From Locusta migratoria (Eukaryota; Arthropoda; Insecta; Orthoptera; Acrididae): a stretch of DNA of 64,000 nt. Positions 32,480 through 42,529 of this stretch are shown one piece after another (the first letter of the stretch is position 1; each line of letters starts with the position of its first letter). The notes below the pieces were generated by a model. The model searched no databases and was not told where the DNA came from. It saw only the letters and a program-made list of their open reading frames with translations. The DNA lies in assembly GCA_026315105.1 (NCBI GenBank), contig CM048744.1, forward strand, positions 345,987,668-346,051,667, written 5' to 3'. Made by a program: the position numbers and the translations under genes.

Positions 32480-33240
32480 ATTTCGTTATCGCTACGATTA
32501 TTGCGCATTGATGCTAGCGCGACCATACTAGCGAAACCGTTAAAACGACAGACGGCCGCCAATAACGCAATTTACTATCAATCTATTACAAGTTCATTCA
32601 TCGCTTAAAACTGGCCTTAGCGCCGCGGCTGCCTCGTGGTCAATGCTCGTTAAGGCGTCTGGCGAGTGGCAGCCGATGCCGTGTTAACAGCAGGTTGGCT
32701 GGTGTACACTGTCGGCGAGACCACAAGCTGGCTAGTACAGCTAGCTTCTCGACTAGGACACACTTCAGTCTCCTACCGTGTTGCCAGATCATGCATGGCG
32801 CAAAAGTTAGAATTCTGAGGGACAACCAATTTTACTGGCCACCTTAAGTGAATGACTCAGAGTTACCTGTGCGGCGGCCGGCCGGCTATCATTTGTTTCT
32901 ATGTTTTTTGACTAAACTGTACTTCGTATGCACTGTTTCAACAATAAATCTTGACTGAAATGGAAAACTGTAAGAGTGATGTACTAATTGTTATTAAAGG
33001 CAGTAGAATTTATTAAATTTTTTTATTTCATCATTGAACCCCTTTAAATAGATTCAAGTATGAGGAAATATATCAATGAGCCAGCTACAACTGAATGAAT
33101 GCAATTAGATTCCATGCGAATTTTATGATAACATCAGTAACAAAAGCTAACGAGTAACGATAGATTTGTAGCTAGTGTTAGAGCTTTTAGTGATGAAAAT
33201 ATACCATACGGATACTCATGTTTTAGTTATGTTCACAAAT
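32480..33240. other. Unassigned, partly GC-rich
   Basis: A GC-rich stretch at 32600-32900 with a possible AATAAA near 32943 might be an old LTR or retroposon end, but no partner copy or coding supports this. Confidence 0.3.
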
Positions 33241-35566
33241 TTATAAGGCGAACTGTGTGGATGACATCATTGTTTCTGGTGCCACAATTGACGAACATTT
33301 ACAGAACCTCGAGTGTGTCTTTAGCGTTCTCCAATCGGTAGGGCTGAAGTGCAATAAAGACAAGTGCGTGTTCTTTGATACAGAACTTGAATATTTACGT
33401 TATGCCATCAACAGTCAGGGCATTCACGTGGTGCAAAAGCACTTACTAGCCATAAAGAAATCTTCCAGCACCCACAAATATCAAGGAGTTACAGGCAGTC
33501 ATGGGGAAATTGTCCTATTACATCCGGTTCATTCCCAACACAGCGCAGATTGCCGCTCCCTTAAACTACCTACGTCGGAAGGGTGTCAGATTTGTGTGGT
33601 CTGCAGAGTGTGAGTCGGCGTTCCAACAGCTGAAAGACGCTTTGCTGTCCGACCGTGTTTTGGTCTACTTCAACCCCCAGAAGCCAGTCATAATACCCAC
33701 AACGCTTCTTTTAATGGAATCGGGGCAGTTTTCTCTCATAAGGTTGACAATGCGGAACGTCCTATTGTTTTTGCTAGTAAGGTGCTCAACTCAGCACAGC
33801 AAAATTACAGTCATCTGGAGAAAGAAGCTTTGGCCATTGTTTATGGGGTTTGTTAGTGCCACCAGTATCTCTATGGCCGCAAGTTCTACTTGGTGTAGAT
33901 CACAAACCTCTAACATCGTTGTTCAGTCCCTCCAAAGCCTTCCTCACAGGACTGCTCAGAAGTTGCAAAGTTGGGCATTGCTTCTGAGCAATTACCAGTA
34001 CGAGATTGTGTATAGGCCCACCACAAAGCATCCAAATGCGGACACATTGTTACGCCTCCCGGTCGGTCCTGAAAAGGATTTTGACAATCCTGAGGAATCT
34101 TGTTTTCACATTAATTAGGAAGATCACAACAAGGTTTCTTAAAGACTTTGCACTGGGTTGGCCAGTTGTTGCGCATGAAACAGGATCCCGTGCTCCAGTT
34201 GTTGCTTCGTTACATTCAGTTTGAGTTGCCACATTCCCGTCGCAGCATCCCGGATCCGACTGTACATCATTATTTCGGTCTGAGACATGCTCTGTCGACG
34301 CGACGTGTTGTTATTCTGGTCCGTACCCCCAATGAATCCGGGTGATGGTTCCTGGGTGCTTACAGTCACGTGTGTTGAAGTTGCTACATTTAGGTCATTG
34401 GAGTGTGGAACGAACAAAGCCGCTTGCATGTCGTCACTGTACCTGAGCTGGTCTCGACAAAGACACTGAACGGTTGACCAATCAGTGCAAAGCATGTGCG
34501 GAAAATCAGTCCTTCAGTTGGCCCAAGCCCACGAAACCGTGGCAAAGACTTCATATCAATTATGCTGGCCCCTTCATGAACTCTCGTTGGTTTGTTATTG
34601 TGAACAGTTACAGCAAATTTCCATTTGTGATTCAGATATCCGCCACCACCAGTGCGGCGACTATTAAGGCTCTTATGTCTGTGTTTTGTATAGAAGGGCT
34701 ACCTGAAGCCATCGTTAATGATAATGGTCCACAGTTCACGTCGGCTGAGTTTAGACAGTTCTGTATGAACAATGGCATTGCCCGTATCACCACAGCTCCA
34801 TTTCACCTGCAATCTAATGGTGAGGCTGAACGGTTTGTCAGAACTTTTAAATCGCAAATGTCCAAACTCTGCTCTACTTTACCCAAGAAGGAAGCCCTGT
34901 TAACCTTTCTTAGTTCTTACTAGTCGCTGCCAACGGAATGAAAGTCTCCTGCGGAGCAGTTACAAGGCCACCCACACAGAACCTTACTTTGTTTGTTGCC
35001 CTCCGACTGAATCTCATGTTGTCCCCACTTTTCACAGGACGTTTCAGCCCAGACAGGATGTCTAGTACCGCACATGTGCGCCCTCTCATGGTAAATGGTC
35101 CCCTGGTGTTATTTCAAAGTGTGTCAGCCAGTCTCAATATATGGTTCGTGGTACTGAAGGCCTTGTGTCCCATCAGCCAGACCAGATCCGCCCCCGTCAT
35201 ATCCGTTACCCTGGCGCAGATTTTTTGTTCTCAGATTCAACGTCTAACGGCAGCACCATCAGCTGTTGTCAACCATCCCTGCTGCCACAGAGTCAGACTC
35301 GCAGAGGCACGGTGCCACCCTCTCCGCTGCTCCACCTGGAGCTGTCGCCTGAGCTCCCTATGGATGTCGACACTGAGGACCCGAGTTCGCAGTTGCCGCT
35401 TACAGATGACTGTGTGCTATCGGCGTCGCCGCCGCAGCCCCCATCTCCACCATCGATGGTCCCGGGCTCTCCCGGGTCCGCACACGTCGCCGCCGATCCG
35501 ATGCCTGGAGTGGGTGGGCGCTCTGGGCCACGTTCTCTGGTGGAGTGTTCGGGCACAGAGTAACAT
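33241..35566 (+). pseudogene. Gypsy-type LTR retrotransposon pol (RT, RNase H, integrase)
   Basis: Begins inside the reverse transcriptase at VDDIIVSGATIDEHLQNLEC (33255; the [YF]xDD box with the residue before V altered), then YAINSQGIHVVQKHLLAIKK, a frameshift, MGKLSYYIRFIPNTAQIAAP (33501), and RNase H sequence across frames (NGIGAVLSHKVDNAERPIVF, SHLEKEALAIVYG, 33700-33850). The integrase zinc-binding region has CRHC near 34430 and NQCKACAENQ, and the core runs HINYAGPF (34547), IVNDNGPQFTSAEF (about 34715) and SNGEAERFVRTFKSQM (about 34815). The first catalytic D (normally HIDYAGPF) is N here. A C-terminal integrase extension continues to a stop near 35563 with Pro/Ser-rich sequence. Multiple frameshifts; upstream gag, protease and half of RT are absent on this side. 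Confidence 0.85.
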
Positions 35567-36480
35567 ATACAGAGAAGAAGCCCCCCTTAAACCTCTGCCC
35601 TTCGCTTGCCTTGTAGTTCTGTAAGATGCCAGCAGATGTCTGGCGGTTCCCTGGCTTAGTACCGGTAGACCACACTAGAGGCGCTTCTGAGGGTGCCTCT
35701 TGCACATGAGAGGGTAGCGTGGAGGGGAGGCTGAGGGGAGATCTCGTGCCGCCTGCCACGAGGCCACGGCTGTGTCCGGCGTGCCAACGTTTGAGGGGAG
35801 GTGGTGGTGGGGACAGCCGCTACCTGCCGCCTGCTCTGGCCAGTTTTAAAGGGCTGCTTCTGACCTCAGCGCCATCATGGGACATCTTACGGAACTGCTC
35901 AGCCCCTCCCTCCCCGCACCCCTGAGCGTGTGACCGGACCCTTACGGAGGTTTCCCGTTTGTATATTTGTCTGTGATTTGGGCTCCCCACCTGCTGCCAG
36001 GGCCTTCCCACTCCGTCTTTGAGGGCCACAACCATATGCGACAACCGCTCGCAAATTCGGGGGGGGGGGGGAGAGGGATGCTGTGGAGTCTCCATCGATT
36101 GCAGTGCCTGCTAGCGTATCGAGATGCAGCGCCATCTACAGGCGCCACTACGGGGAGCCATGCGTGTTACGTCCCGGCCAACCAGAGCCGAGAGGTCACG
36201 TGGGCGAGCTCTGGACTGCAAGCGCCAGGGTCGGGACGACCCTTCTGTTTGTGACGCCTACAGCCTTGGACTGTTCAGTTGGGGACAATTCCAGGTACAG
36301 ACTAAACGTATTATGCCGTTGTACTGAACCATTGCGACTTTAGTAGTGTGATGTTTAAAGTTAAATGTTGCCGTTATTTGTGTGTACTTTGTGACTGGAC
36401 TGTGGAATCCTGTCCGTTACGTTAAGTAGCCAATTGACTATCGCACCCACGCCAACTCAGGCTATCTCACTTTCAAAACC
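35567..36480 (+). repeat. LTR-like block following Gypsy pol
   Basis: Lies directly after the pol stop. A purine tract (AGAGAAGAAG, 35569-35578) is followed by TGTAAGATGCCAGCAGATGT at 35621, a plausible LTR start. GC-rich sequence runs to about 36440 with a G12 run at 36060. A second LTR copy for comparison is not in the window, so limits are inferred. It contains the 137-base block also found at the window end. Confidence 0.45.
35836..35972 (+). repeat. 137-base block shared with the Jockey-like LINE 5' region
   Basis: Matches the complement of 64000-63852 closely: GCCTGCTCTGGCCAGTTT, AGCGCCATCATGGGACATCT, CCCTCCCTCCCCG, CCCCTGAGCGT, CCCTTACGG and GGTTTCCCGT are shared. At the window end it lies upstream of LINE ORF1, so this copy is probably a LINE 5'-UTR fragment inside or beside the LTR. 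Confidence 0.8.
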
Positions 36481-36545
36481 AGGGACACGATCACATTGTA
36501 GTGGACCGTTTCGCAGTTAGAAACACCGTAAAGCATCTCTGTTGA

Positions 36546-36728
36546 GTGATTTTGTATGTGATGGTAGGCATGTTTGAGGCTATGGATCTGATATTGTTTA
36601 AAGGTAATGGGAAAACTGAGACCCATACTTCCGTTCGGTGTAGATATTGTAATTTATGGTGCAGTGAATCGCCATGTACCAAAATAATCCCTTTGGTATG
36701 TTTAACGTGTGGTAGAGCTGGCATATGA
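36546..36728 (+). other. Small Cys-rich open frame
   Basis: 60 codons. The C-terminal half has CRYCNLWCSESPC and CLTCGRAG, giving a C-x2-C...C-x2-C pattern. It lies between the LTR-like block and the gag fragment. No family recognised; it may be chance or a small leader-region frame of the retroelement. Confidence 0.25.
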
Positions 36729-36828
36729 AGGGATTGCACCGAAAGTAGATGGTTATTACTCATGAAGAAGAATAGAGAATTAGATTTTGGTTAGTCTCAT
36801 CTAAGGAAAGTGTAATTATAATAAGCAG

Positions 36829-38030
36829 AATGGCAGACACGCATGAGACAACGACAAAGGACGCTATAGTGGGAAAGGGTTCAGTTGTTGTCACAGGAAA
36901 ATGAGCAACTTAGACAGCGGTTGCAAAAGGCTGAACATGGGTTACAAAATCAGCATCAGGAGCAGGAACATTTACGTTTACAACTGCAGCAGGTTAAGCC
37001 CTGGCTCAGTGTGGTACCGGCATCATTTGACCCGAAAATGGCAGAATTGATAGGTACATTTTCAGGTAGAGAATCAGAAGACATTACTGTGTTTCTCAAA
37101 TGAGTAAAAGATGTAGTCTAGTGGAATAATTCGGCGGATAGTACGACACTGCACGTTATCAAGTTGCGTTTAACTGGCGTTTATGTATACCACGAGAGTT
37201 TGAGTAAGACACAGCCATTTAAAGAATTGTGTGATGTACTGAATCAAAGGTACAGGAGCAGAATAGTACACGTATCTTTAGAGCGAAACTTAATAATGTG
37301 TTTTTAAGAAAAAACGAAACAGTCAAGGATTTATCAGACAGAATTAGGAAAGTAAATGCTCAAGCCTTTGAATTAACTGATAGCGGTGAAGCAAATAAAG
37401 AGGTGCTACAAGAAGCAGAAAACAAGGCTTTTAACATGTTCTTACGTGGATTGCCAAAAGATATGTCTAGGAGAGTTCATGTGGATGACCCAAAAACATT
37501 AATAGATGCGTTAAGGGTAGCAACTAGACTGGAGGAGATCGATATGGCCACGAAACAGAGAAGTGAGCAGAAAGTTTTCATATCTCAAATAAAGTGTTTT
37601 GGGTGTGGTAAACTCGGACACAAGAGGAAAACATGTAGCAACCGCAGTGTTGTGGAAGGATTGGCCATAAGTTAACGGTATGCCTTGTTAGGAACGGGAA
37701 ACAGAGAAGTGCAAGAAGTAAATCGTTAAACGGCAAAGGGGTCGTTTCGCCCGTCCAGAAACAAACCCGTTTAAATGTAACACTACGAAAGTAAGTGGGG
37801 AGACGGAATGTTGTGTGCGGGGTGTTACGGTAATCAGTCTGGACCTGGGAAGAGAAGGAGGCTGGGTCAACCGCGTTTTAAATTGTGGGGTTAGGTCACA
37901 GTACATTGGAGTCACTTGGAACAGTGAGCATTAGTTTTTCAGTAGAAGACAAGAAATTCACAGAACGCATGGAAGTGCTACCATGCGTAGGGGAAGCAAG
38001 AAATACAAAACGTCGGATTTAAATTTTGAT
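36829..38030 (+). pseudogene. Gypsy-type gag with CCHC zinc knuckle, plus protease remnant
   Basis: MADTHETTTKDAIVGKG starts at 36829, then a frame change leads to a coiled-coil-like QENEQLRQRLQKAEHGLQNQ (36885 on) and FDPKMAELIGTFSGRESEDI (capsid start). After a stop, VYHESLSKTQPFKELCDVLN (about 37180-37240), then NETVKDLSDRIRKVNAQAFE (37313) and ALRVATRLEEIDMATKQRSE. The knuckle CFGCGKLGHKRKTC (about 37595-37637) fits C-x2-C-x4-H-x4-C. Past 37690 only weak protease-like sequence (LGTVSISFSVEDKKFTERME, about 37915-37970) remains, and the element is cut off near 38030. It may be the same or a different family from the pol at 33.2-35.6 kb. Confidence 0.8.
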
Positions 38031-38560
38031 TTGGAATTTTAAAAACACGTTTTTCCATATTTTTGGGAATTCAACCATTAAGTGAGTAAAATAAGGGAAA
38101 ATCTTTTAAGGCTGCTAGAAATGCGAAAGTTTTATTTTAGAACCATGGTTAGAATTAAAAAAAATGTGTTTCGGGATGTTTTGAATTCTATCAATCAATG
38201 GTGCAATAGGGGGTGGCAAGTTGTGTCATAACACTTGATTAGGAAAGCCTTTCTAAACTAAATCTATGAAAATATGTATTTCGAAGTAGGAACAACCAAT
38301 GCAGACCATCCAATCTACGCGTGCGAAGCAGCGAGAACTAAGCTAGTTTACTACCATACATTTTTTCGTCTGCTGTCGCCTCCACTATCCACAATACACA
38401 TTGCTCTACCCCCCCCCCCCCCTGCAGACCCCACATCCAACAATGTAATGCAACGAGCATTATGATATAAACTTCAACACTACAACAAATATATGCCTAA
38501 CAATATATTTTTTTCTTAACACTCACCAATGTAAGTTATGGCGTCCATTAATTGTCCTCA
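38031..38560. other. Non-coding, C-run
   Basis: AT-rich with a C tract at 38409-38421. No gene or repeat recognised. Confidence 0.4.
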
Positions 38561-38682
38561 CTATCGTACATGTTCACTGCTACCCATCTCTGTTAAGGAT
38601 TTGTCTACCACAAATGAATAGCAGTCTTCTTGTGCCATAAGTCTTTTGTTTGAAGTAAGCCACAGTCAATATTTGTACCCAG

Positions 38683-38982
38683 CAGTGTTGCCAATCGTGG
38701 GAAATTTTTAAATAGAAATCAGTTTGGTCCTCTGGTCCGTAGGGACTTTCGTGGTTTAAAATGTTAGCCGCGCGGGAGTAGCCGAACGGGGAAAAGCACT
38801 AGTTTGCGGATCGCGCAGCCTCCCGCGTCGGAAGTTCGAGTCCTCTCTCGAGCATGGATGTTTGTGTTGTCCTACAAGTTAGTTCATAAGTAGTTTGTAA
38901 GTTTAGGGACTGATGACCCCACAGTAAAGTCCACTAAGCTTAACAAACATATGAACATTTTTTGAAAGAGTTGGCAACACTG
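38683..38982. mobile_element. hAT MITE with 8-base target duplication
   Basis: CAGTGTTGCCAA at 38683 and its exact complement TTGGCAACACTG at 38971-38982; flanks GTACCCAG (38675-38682) and GTATCCAG (38983-38990), an 8-base duplication with one mismatch. 300 bases, of which about 195 are a SINE. The original unit was thus only about 105 bases. Confidence 0.85.
38767..38961 (+). mobile_element. tRNA-derived SINE inside the hAT MITE
   Basis: Head GCCGCGCGGGAGTAGCCGAA, B box GAAGTTCGAGTCCTCTCTCG, then GGGACTGATGACCCCACAGT and ACAAACATATGAACATTTTT. Target duplication not clear. Confidence 0.85.
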
Positions 38983-38990
38983 GTATCCAG

Positions 38991-39990
38991 TCGATTTCCT
39001 TGTTTCGTCTTTATAAGTTTATTGGCAGAAAACACTCACTCTTCCCTTCAACAAGTTTGGGAAACATGGATATCTAGGGTCCTATGGTTTGAACATCTTT
39101 TATTATCTGAGGGTCTAGACATTCTAGATTTCTCATGATAGCATCACGAAGCGGAAAGTGCTGACAAATATCATCCATAGCTTCGATGCAAAAATCTAGA
39201 CATCTTAATTTGAATGTCCTTACGTCACTTTCGGAAAGTTTGAAAGTGGACAACGATTTAGCAACTTTGCGCCGAAATACATGGTTTCCAACGGTTGGAA
39301 GTGTCTGGGATTTTTAAAGTAAAATTCACTTTCTCCTACTGCCATGACGTGTTCATTTTTCAGGCAACAGTCCACGATTGTTTTCACTGCTGTACATACA
39401 TTTTTTTCGCAAGTAATGTATCTGGGGGTTGTTGCTCTGTATTTGCTTGTGTATGTTGTTAAATATTGGTATAGTAAAATCCAGTCGCGGTAGAGCAGTC
39501 GAGCGGTCTAAAGCAACTCGCTGAGGAGCGCGCGGTTGCTCGCCGTGGAGGTTCGAGTCCTCCCTGGGGCATGGGTGTGTGTGTGTGTTTGTCCGTAGGT
39601 TGGTTTACCTAGGTTTAAGTAGTTTGTAAGCTACGGACTGATGACCACGCAGTTTGGTCAGATAGATTTACAGACATTTGAACATTTAATAAAATCCAGA
39701 AATTGCAAGTGTAATTAGTTCCAGGGATCATAATTTTTAACACGTTCAGAGCCGCCTGCTGTGGCAGCCAACGTGTTGAATATTTTTTGGAAGCTGATAA
39801 CTTCTCAGTTGCCTGAACATGAGTGAAATAAAGTTTCAAGGCAGTGTACTGTTCCAGAATACGAGATACTGCCCGATGAAAAGACAACCATCGCGTCTCG
39901 GATGGTTGCAACTGTTTGTGAGGGACAACTTGAACTAACTCGTGAAATTCTTGTAACTCCTATGTGCGGTTTGCACTCTCCTGAAAATAT
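38991..39990 (-). pseudogene. hAT-family transposase relic, C-terminal half
   Basis: Minus-strand reading: FQESANRT, FHELVQVVPHKQLQPSETRW, LSFHRAVSRILEQYTALKLY and FTHVQATEKL (39980-39800), matching the LxPSxTRWLSLxxxVxRILEQWxALxxYF region of insect hAT proteins (ZMYM/ZNF862-like group). Further along, SESDVRTFKLRCLDFCIEAM-like coding is readable in pieces (39270-39160) with ASLNMCL-type shifts, and more C-terminal pieces may continue past the hAT MITE to about 38560. Interrupted by a SINE (39485-39689). Its N-terminal half is at 42530-43717. Frameshifts and stops throughout. Confidence 0.7.
39485..39689 (+). mobile_element. tRNA-derived SINE in hAT relic
   Basis: Subfamily with GGAGCGCGCGGTTGCTCGCC before the B box (GGAGGTTCGAGTCCTCCCTG) and GATAGATTTACAGACATTTG near the end. 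10-base duplication TAAAATCCAG (39475-39484, 39690-39699). Confidence 0.92.
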
Positions 39991-39996
39991 TTGTAT

Positions 39997-40699
39997 ACGA
40001 GGCGCGTCCAAAAAAGTTAGTTCCGTTTGGTAATAAAATGAAATTGTACACAGATACAGAAGAAATTTTTATTGCACAAAATTCTACAACACTTAAACTA
40101 CTTTTCCACATAACTGCCGAAATTTTGCAGGCATTTGTCATAGCGAGGCACCAGGTTTTGTATACCTTCTTCATAGAAATCTGCCGCCTGTGTCTTCAAC
40201 CAGTTGGAAACAGTTTCTTTCAGCTCGTATTAAGAAGTCCATAGCGAGAGCACTAATTGTAAACATACGGTTTTCCTGGATTTTGTCATCAATCGTGTGA
40301 ATCAGTTCTTCTGTAACCAAAGGTGGACGCCCACTTCGTTCTTCATCGTGCACATCACTACGCCCGCCATTGAACTATCGGACCCATCTTCTCACCATCG
40401 AATCACTCATCGCATATGGTCCGTAAACATCGCAAATTTGCCGATAAAAATTTTACTTGGTTTCACTTTCCTCGCATTCAGAAACCGAATCACCGACTTG
40501 ATTTCACAGGCGGCTGCATTTTGAATCAACGCCGACATTTCAAACAAGCACAACGAAGCGTACGTAACTGACAGCGATCTCCAAATGGCGCACGTTCTTC
40601 TCCTTGATACATATCGTCTACAGCCATGTGCGGAACTGCAATCGCAGCGCTGCAGCGGAGATAAATTGAAACGGGACTTACTTTCTGGACGCGCCTCGT
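39997..40699 (-). mobile_element. Deleted mariner derivative with ~30-base TIRs
   Basis: ACGAGGCGCGTCCAAAAAAG on the left, and the complement of ACGAGGCGCGTCCAGAAAGT on the right, with a further TTAGTTCCGTTT/AAGTCCCGTTT match inside. On the minus strand the helix-turn-helix region VHDEERSGRPPLVTEELIHT, IDDKIQENRMFTISALAMDF can be read (40355-40240), matching mariner/SETMAR transposase N-termini. The catalytic domain is deleted (703 bases total). It separates the two halves of the hAT relic. Confidence 0.82.
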
Positions 40700-41834
40700 T
40701 TATCCCACTAGATCTCCTGGCATTCTTGGGAGCAAGCGTAAGAGGCAGAGTGGCAAATGCAGCTTGTAGGAGTGAACAAAGAGACTGTCTCCTCCTTCGT
40801 TTGGCCCCCGCATTCGACTGCGGGCCCTGGATCCAGAATCAGAGACGGGCCCTCACCCCGTCTTTTTTTTAAGTTTGTGTGCAGTAGTTTGTAATTGCCA
40901 GTTTATATCTTAATCTTGTTCTTTTTAGAATGTACCTTAACTTGGTATAATAAGTTACAGTAAGATTGATTTATAAAAATATTTTATTTAAAATTGAGAC
41001 TTGACTTACAATAGCCGTAGCAAGCCCGTAGTCAGATTTATTTATTTATTTTTTTTTTTTTTTGGGGAGGGGGGGGGGAATCAGTCAATTATGACGTATA
41101 TTCTAACTTGTGAATCTTTACAACGTAAGTTGAACTAGAGGCGCAGATGTATTTCATTAGAAACTATATTCAGTTTTATTATACAAATCTCGAAGGAGCA
41201 ACTTCAGAATTCTTTTGAATTACTTTATCAGGAGTTAGGTGAATAGTGAGTTTTTTTTGGGGGGGGGGAGGTTGATCCCCTTCATCCAGCCCCCCTCCTC
41301 CGCCCCCTTGGCTAGGCCCTGGGTCAAAGTAAGCCCTAGTGTTTAGCATAACACTTGTTCGTACTTCTGGCAGACGCTGCACCAGGGAAGGCGGAATCAC
41401 GGTTGGTAGAAACCAACCATTGGCGGAATTGCTGTACACGCATCAAAATCCCAACTTCGCAGGAAGTTGGCGTAAAGAAAAAAAATCCATCAGTATACTA
41501 CACCACAATCTAATCCATCAATTCCTTTTCAAGCTACGGCAAAAGTAATGTCAAACTGCTGCGTCAACGGCATGAGTTGAAAACGAATCCCTAAGCTGCA
41601 TGACAATCAGAGTAAAATGGGCAAAGGAACTAATTATATCTTGTTTTATAGCTGGTATCTAGTGTACTTGGCATTTAATACTAGAAGGATCGCATGCAAG
41701 CTACTAAGTAGAAGAACCTCTGGGGCCACATTGGCACAATGCAGTTTTATTGCTTATACGACCAGATTGTGAAAGGTAACTCATTGTAATCATCATATCT
41801 ACTTTTATTGATTTTTAACAATGGAAGGCCCAGA
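40700..41834. other. Unassigned, several homopolymer-rich pieces
   Basis: T/G-rich tracts at 41041-41077 and 41251-41268, and GC-rich pieces with GGGCCCTGGATCC (40823) and TAGGCCCTGGG (41314) that could be retroposon or hAT ends. No coding recognised. Confidence 0.35.
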
Positions 41835-42060
41835 TTGGAATGTTGATAATATGAGGATAGCTAGCAACTCATCATAAAGATGATCGCTGAGCTGCCAACT
41901 AACTCATACTCACATTCATACAACTTGTAAATTTTCGGCCATGAGCTTCGTCAGAAAAGATCACACTCTCTCACACAATGAATCACTCAGGCACAACTCA
42001 TACATACATGACCGCCATCCCCAGCTGCACTACCGCAATTAGTGCCGGAATATATGGCAT
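41835..42060 (-). repeat. Dispersed-repeat copy (palindrome family)
   Basis: ATTGGAATGTTGATAATATG then AGCTAGCAACTCATCATAAA, GATCGCTGAGCTGCC, a CACATTC-rich region and TTTTCGGCCATGAGCTTCGT; same order as 17.05 kb and the 11.8 kb palindrome arms. Confidence 0.7.
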
Positions 42061-42529
42061 TGTGGTCGCATATTAAAACAACAAGGAGACAACAGTTGGT
42101 TTTATTTCATACACAGTATTACAAGAAAACATGCCGAAAATACAGAAAAAGCTATGAGGGACCAAACTGGCCCTGCGGTCCTTCTAGGTAGTAATCTTAA
42201 TATTTAGGAATCTATTTGAAGTAAGAACACTCTAAAAGAGGGTGCACAATAGTTTGGTCACCTTAGTTAATACACACTTACAATACCAACCAATGGAAAT
42301 AACTAAGAGCATCAATCGAAGTTATCGTTTAAGATAAGCGATTTATCATAAATATTTACTAAAATTGCCAGTAGAATCTTCTAAAATTTCGTTAGATGAA
42401 AAATATTCATAATTTTTTTCCAGTTTGTTTTTAATTTCAGTAACAAAAAAAATTGCATCACTTAGGGCTGGGCACGGGCCCCCTTCAACACCGGCCCTGG
42501 ACCATGAGTCCACCCAGCGCCACCCTTGT

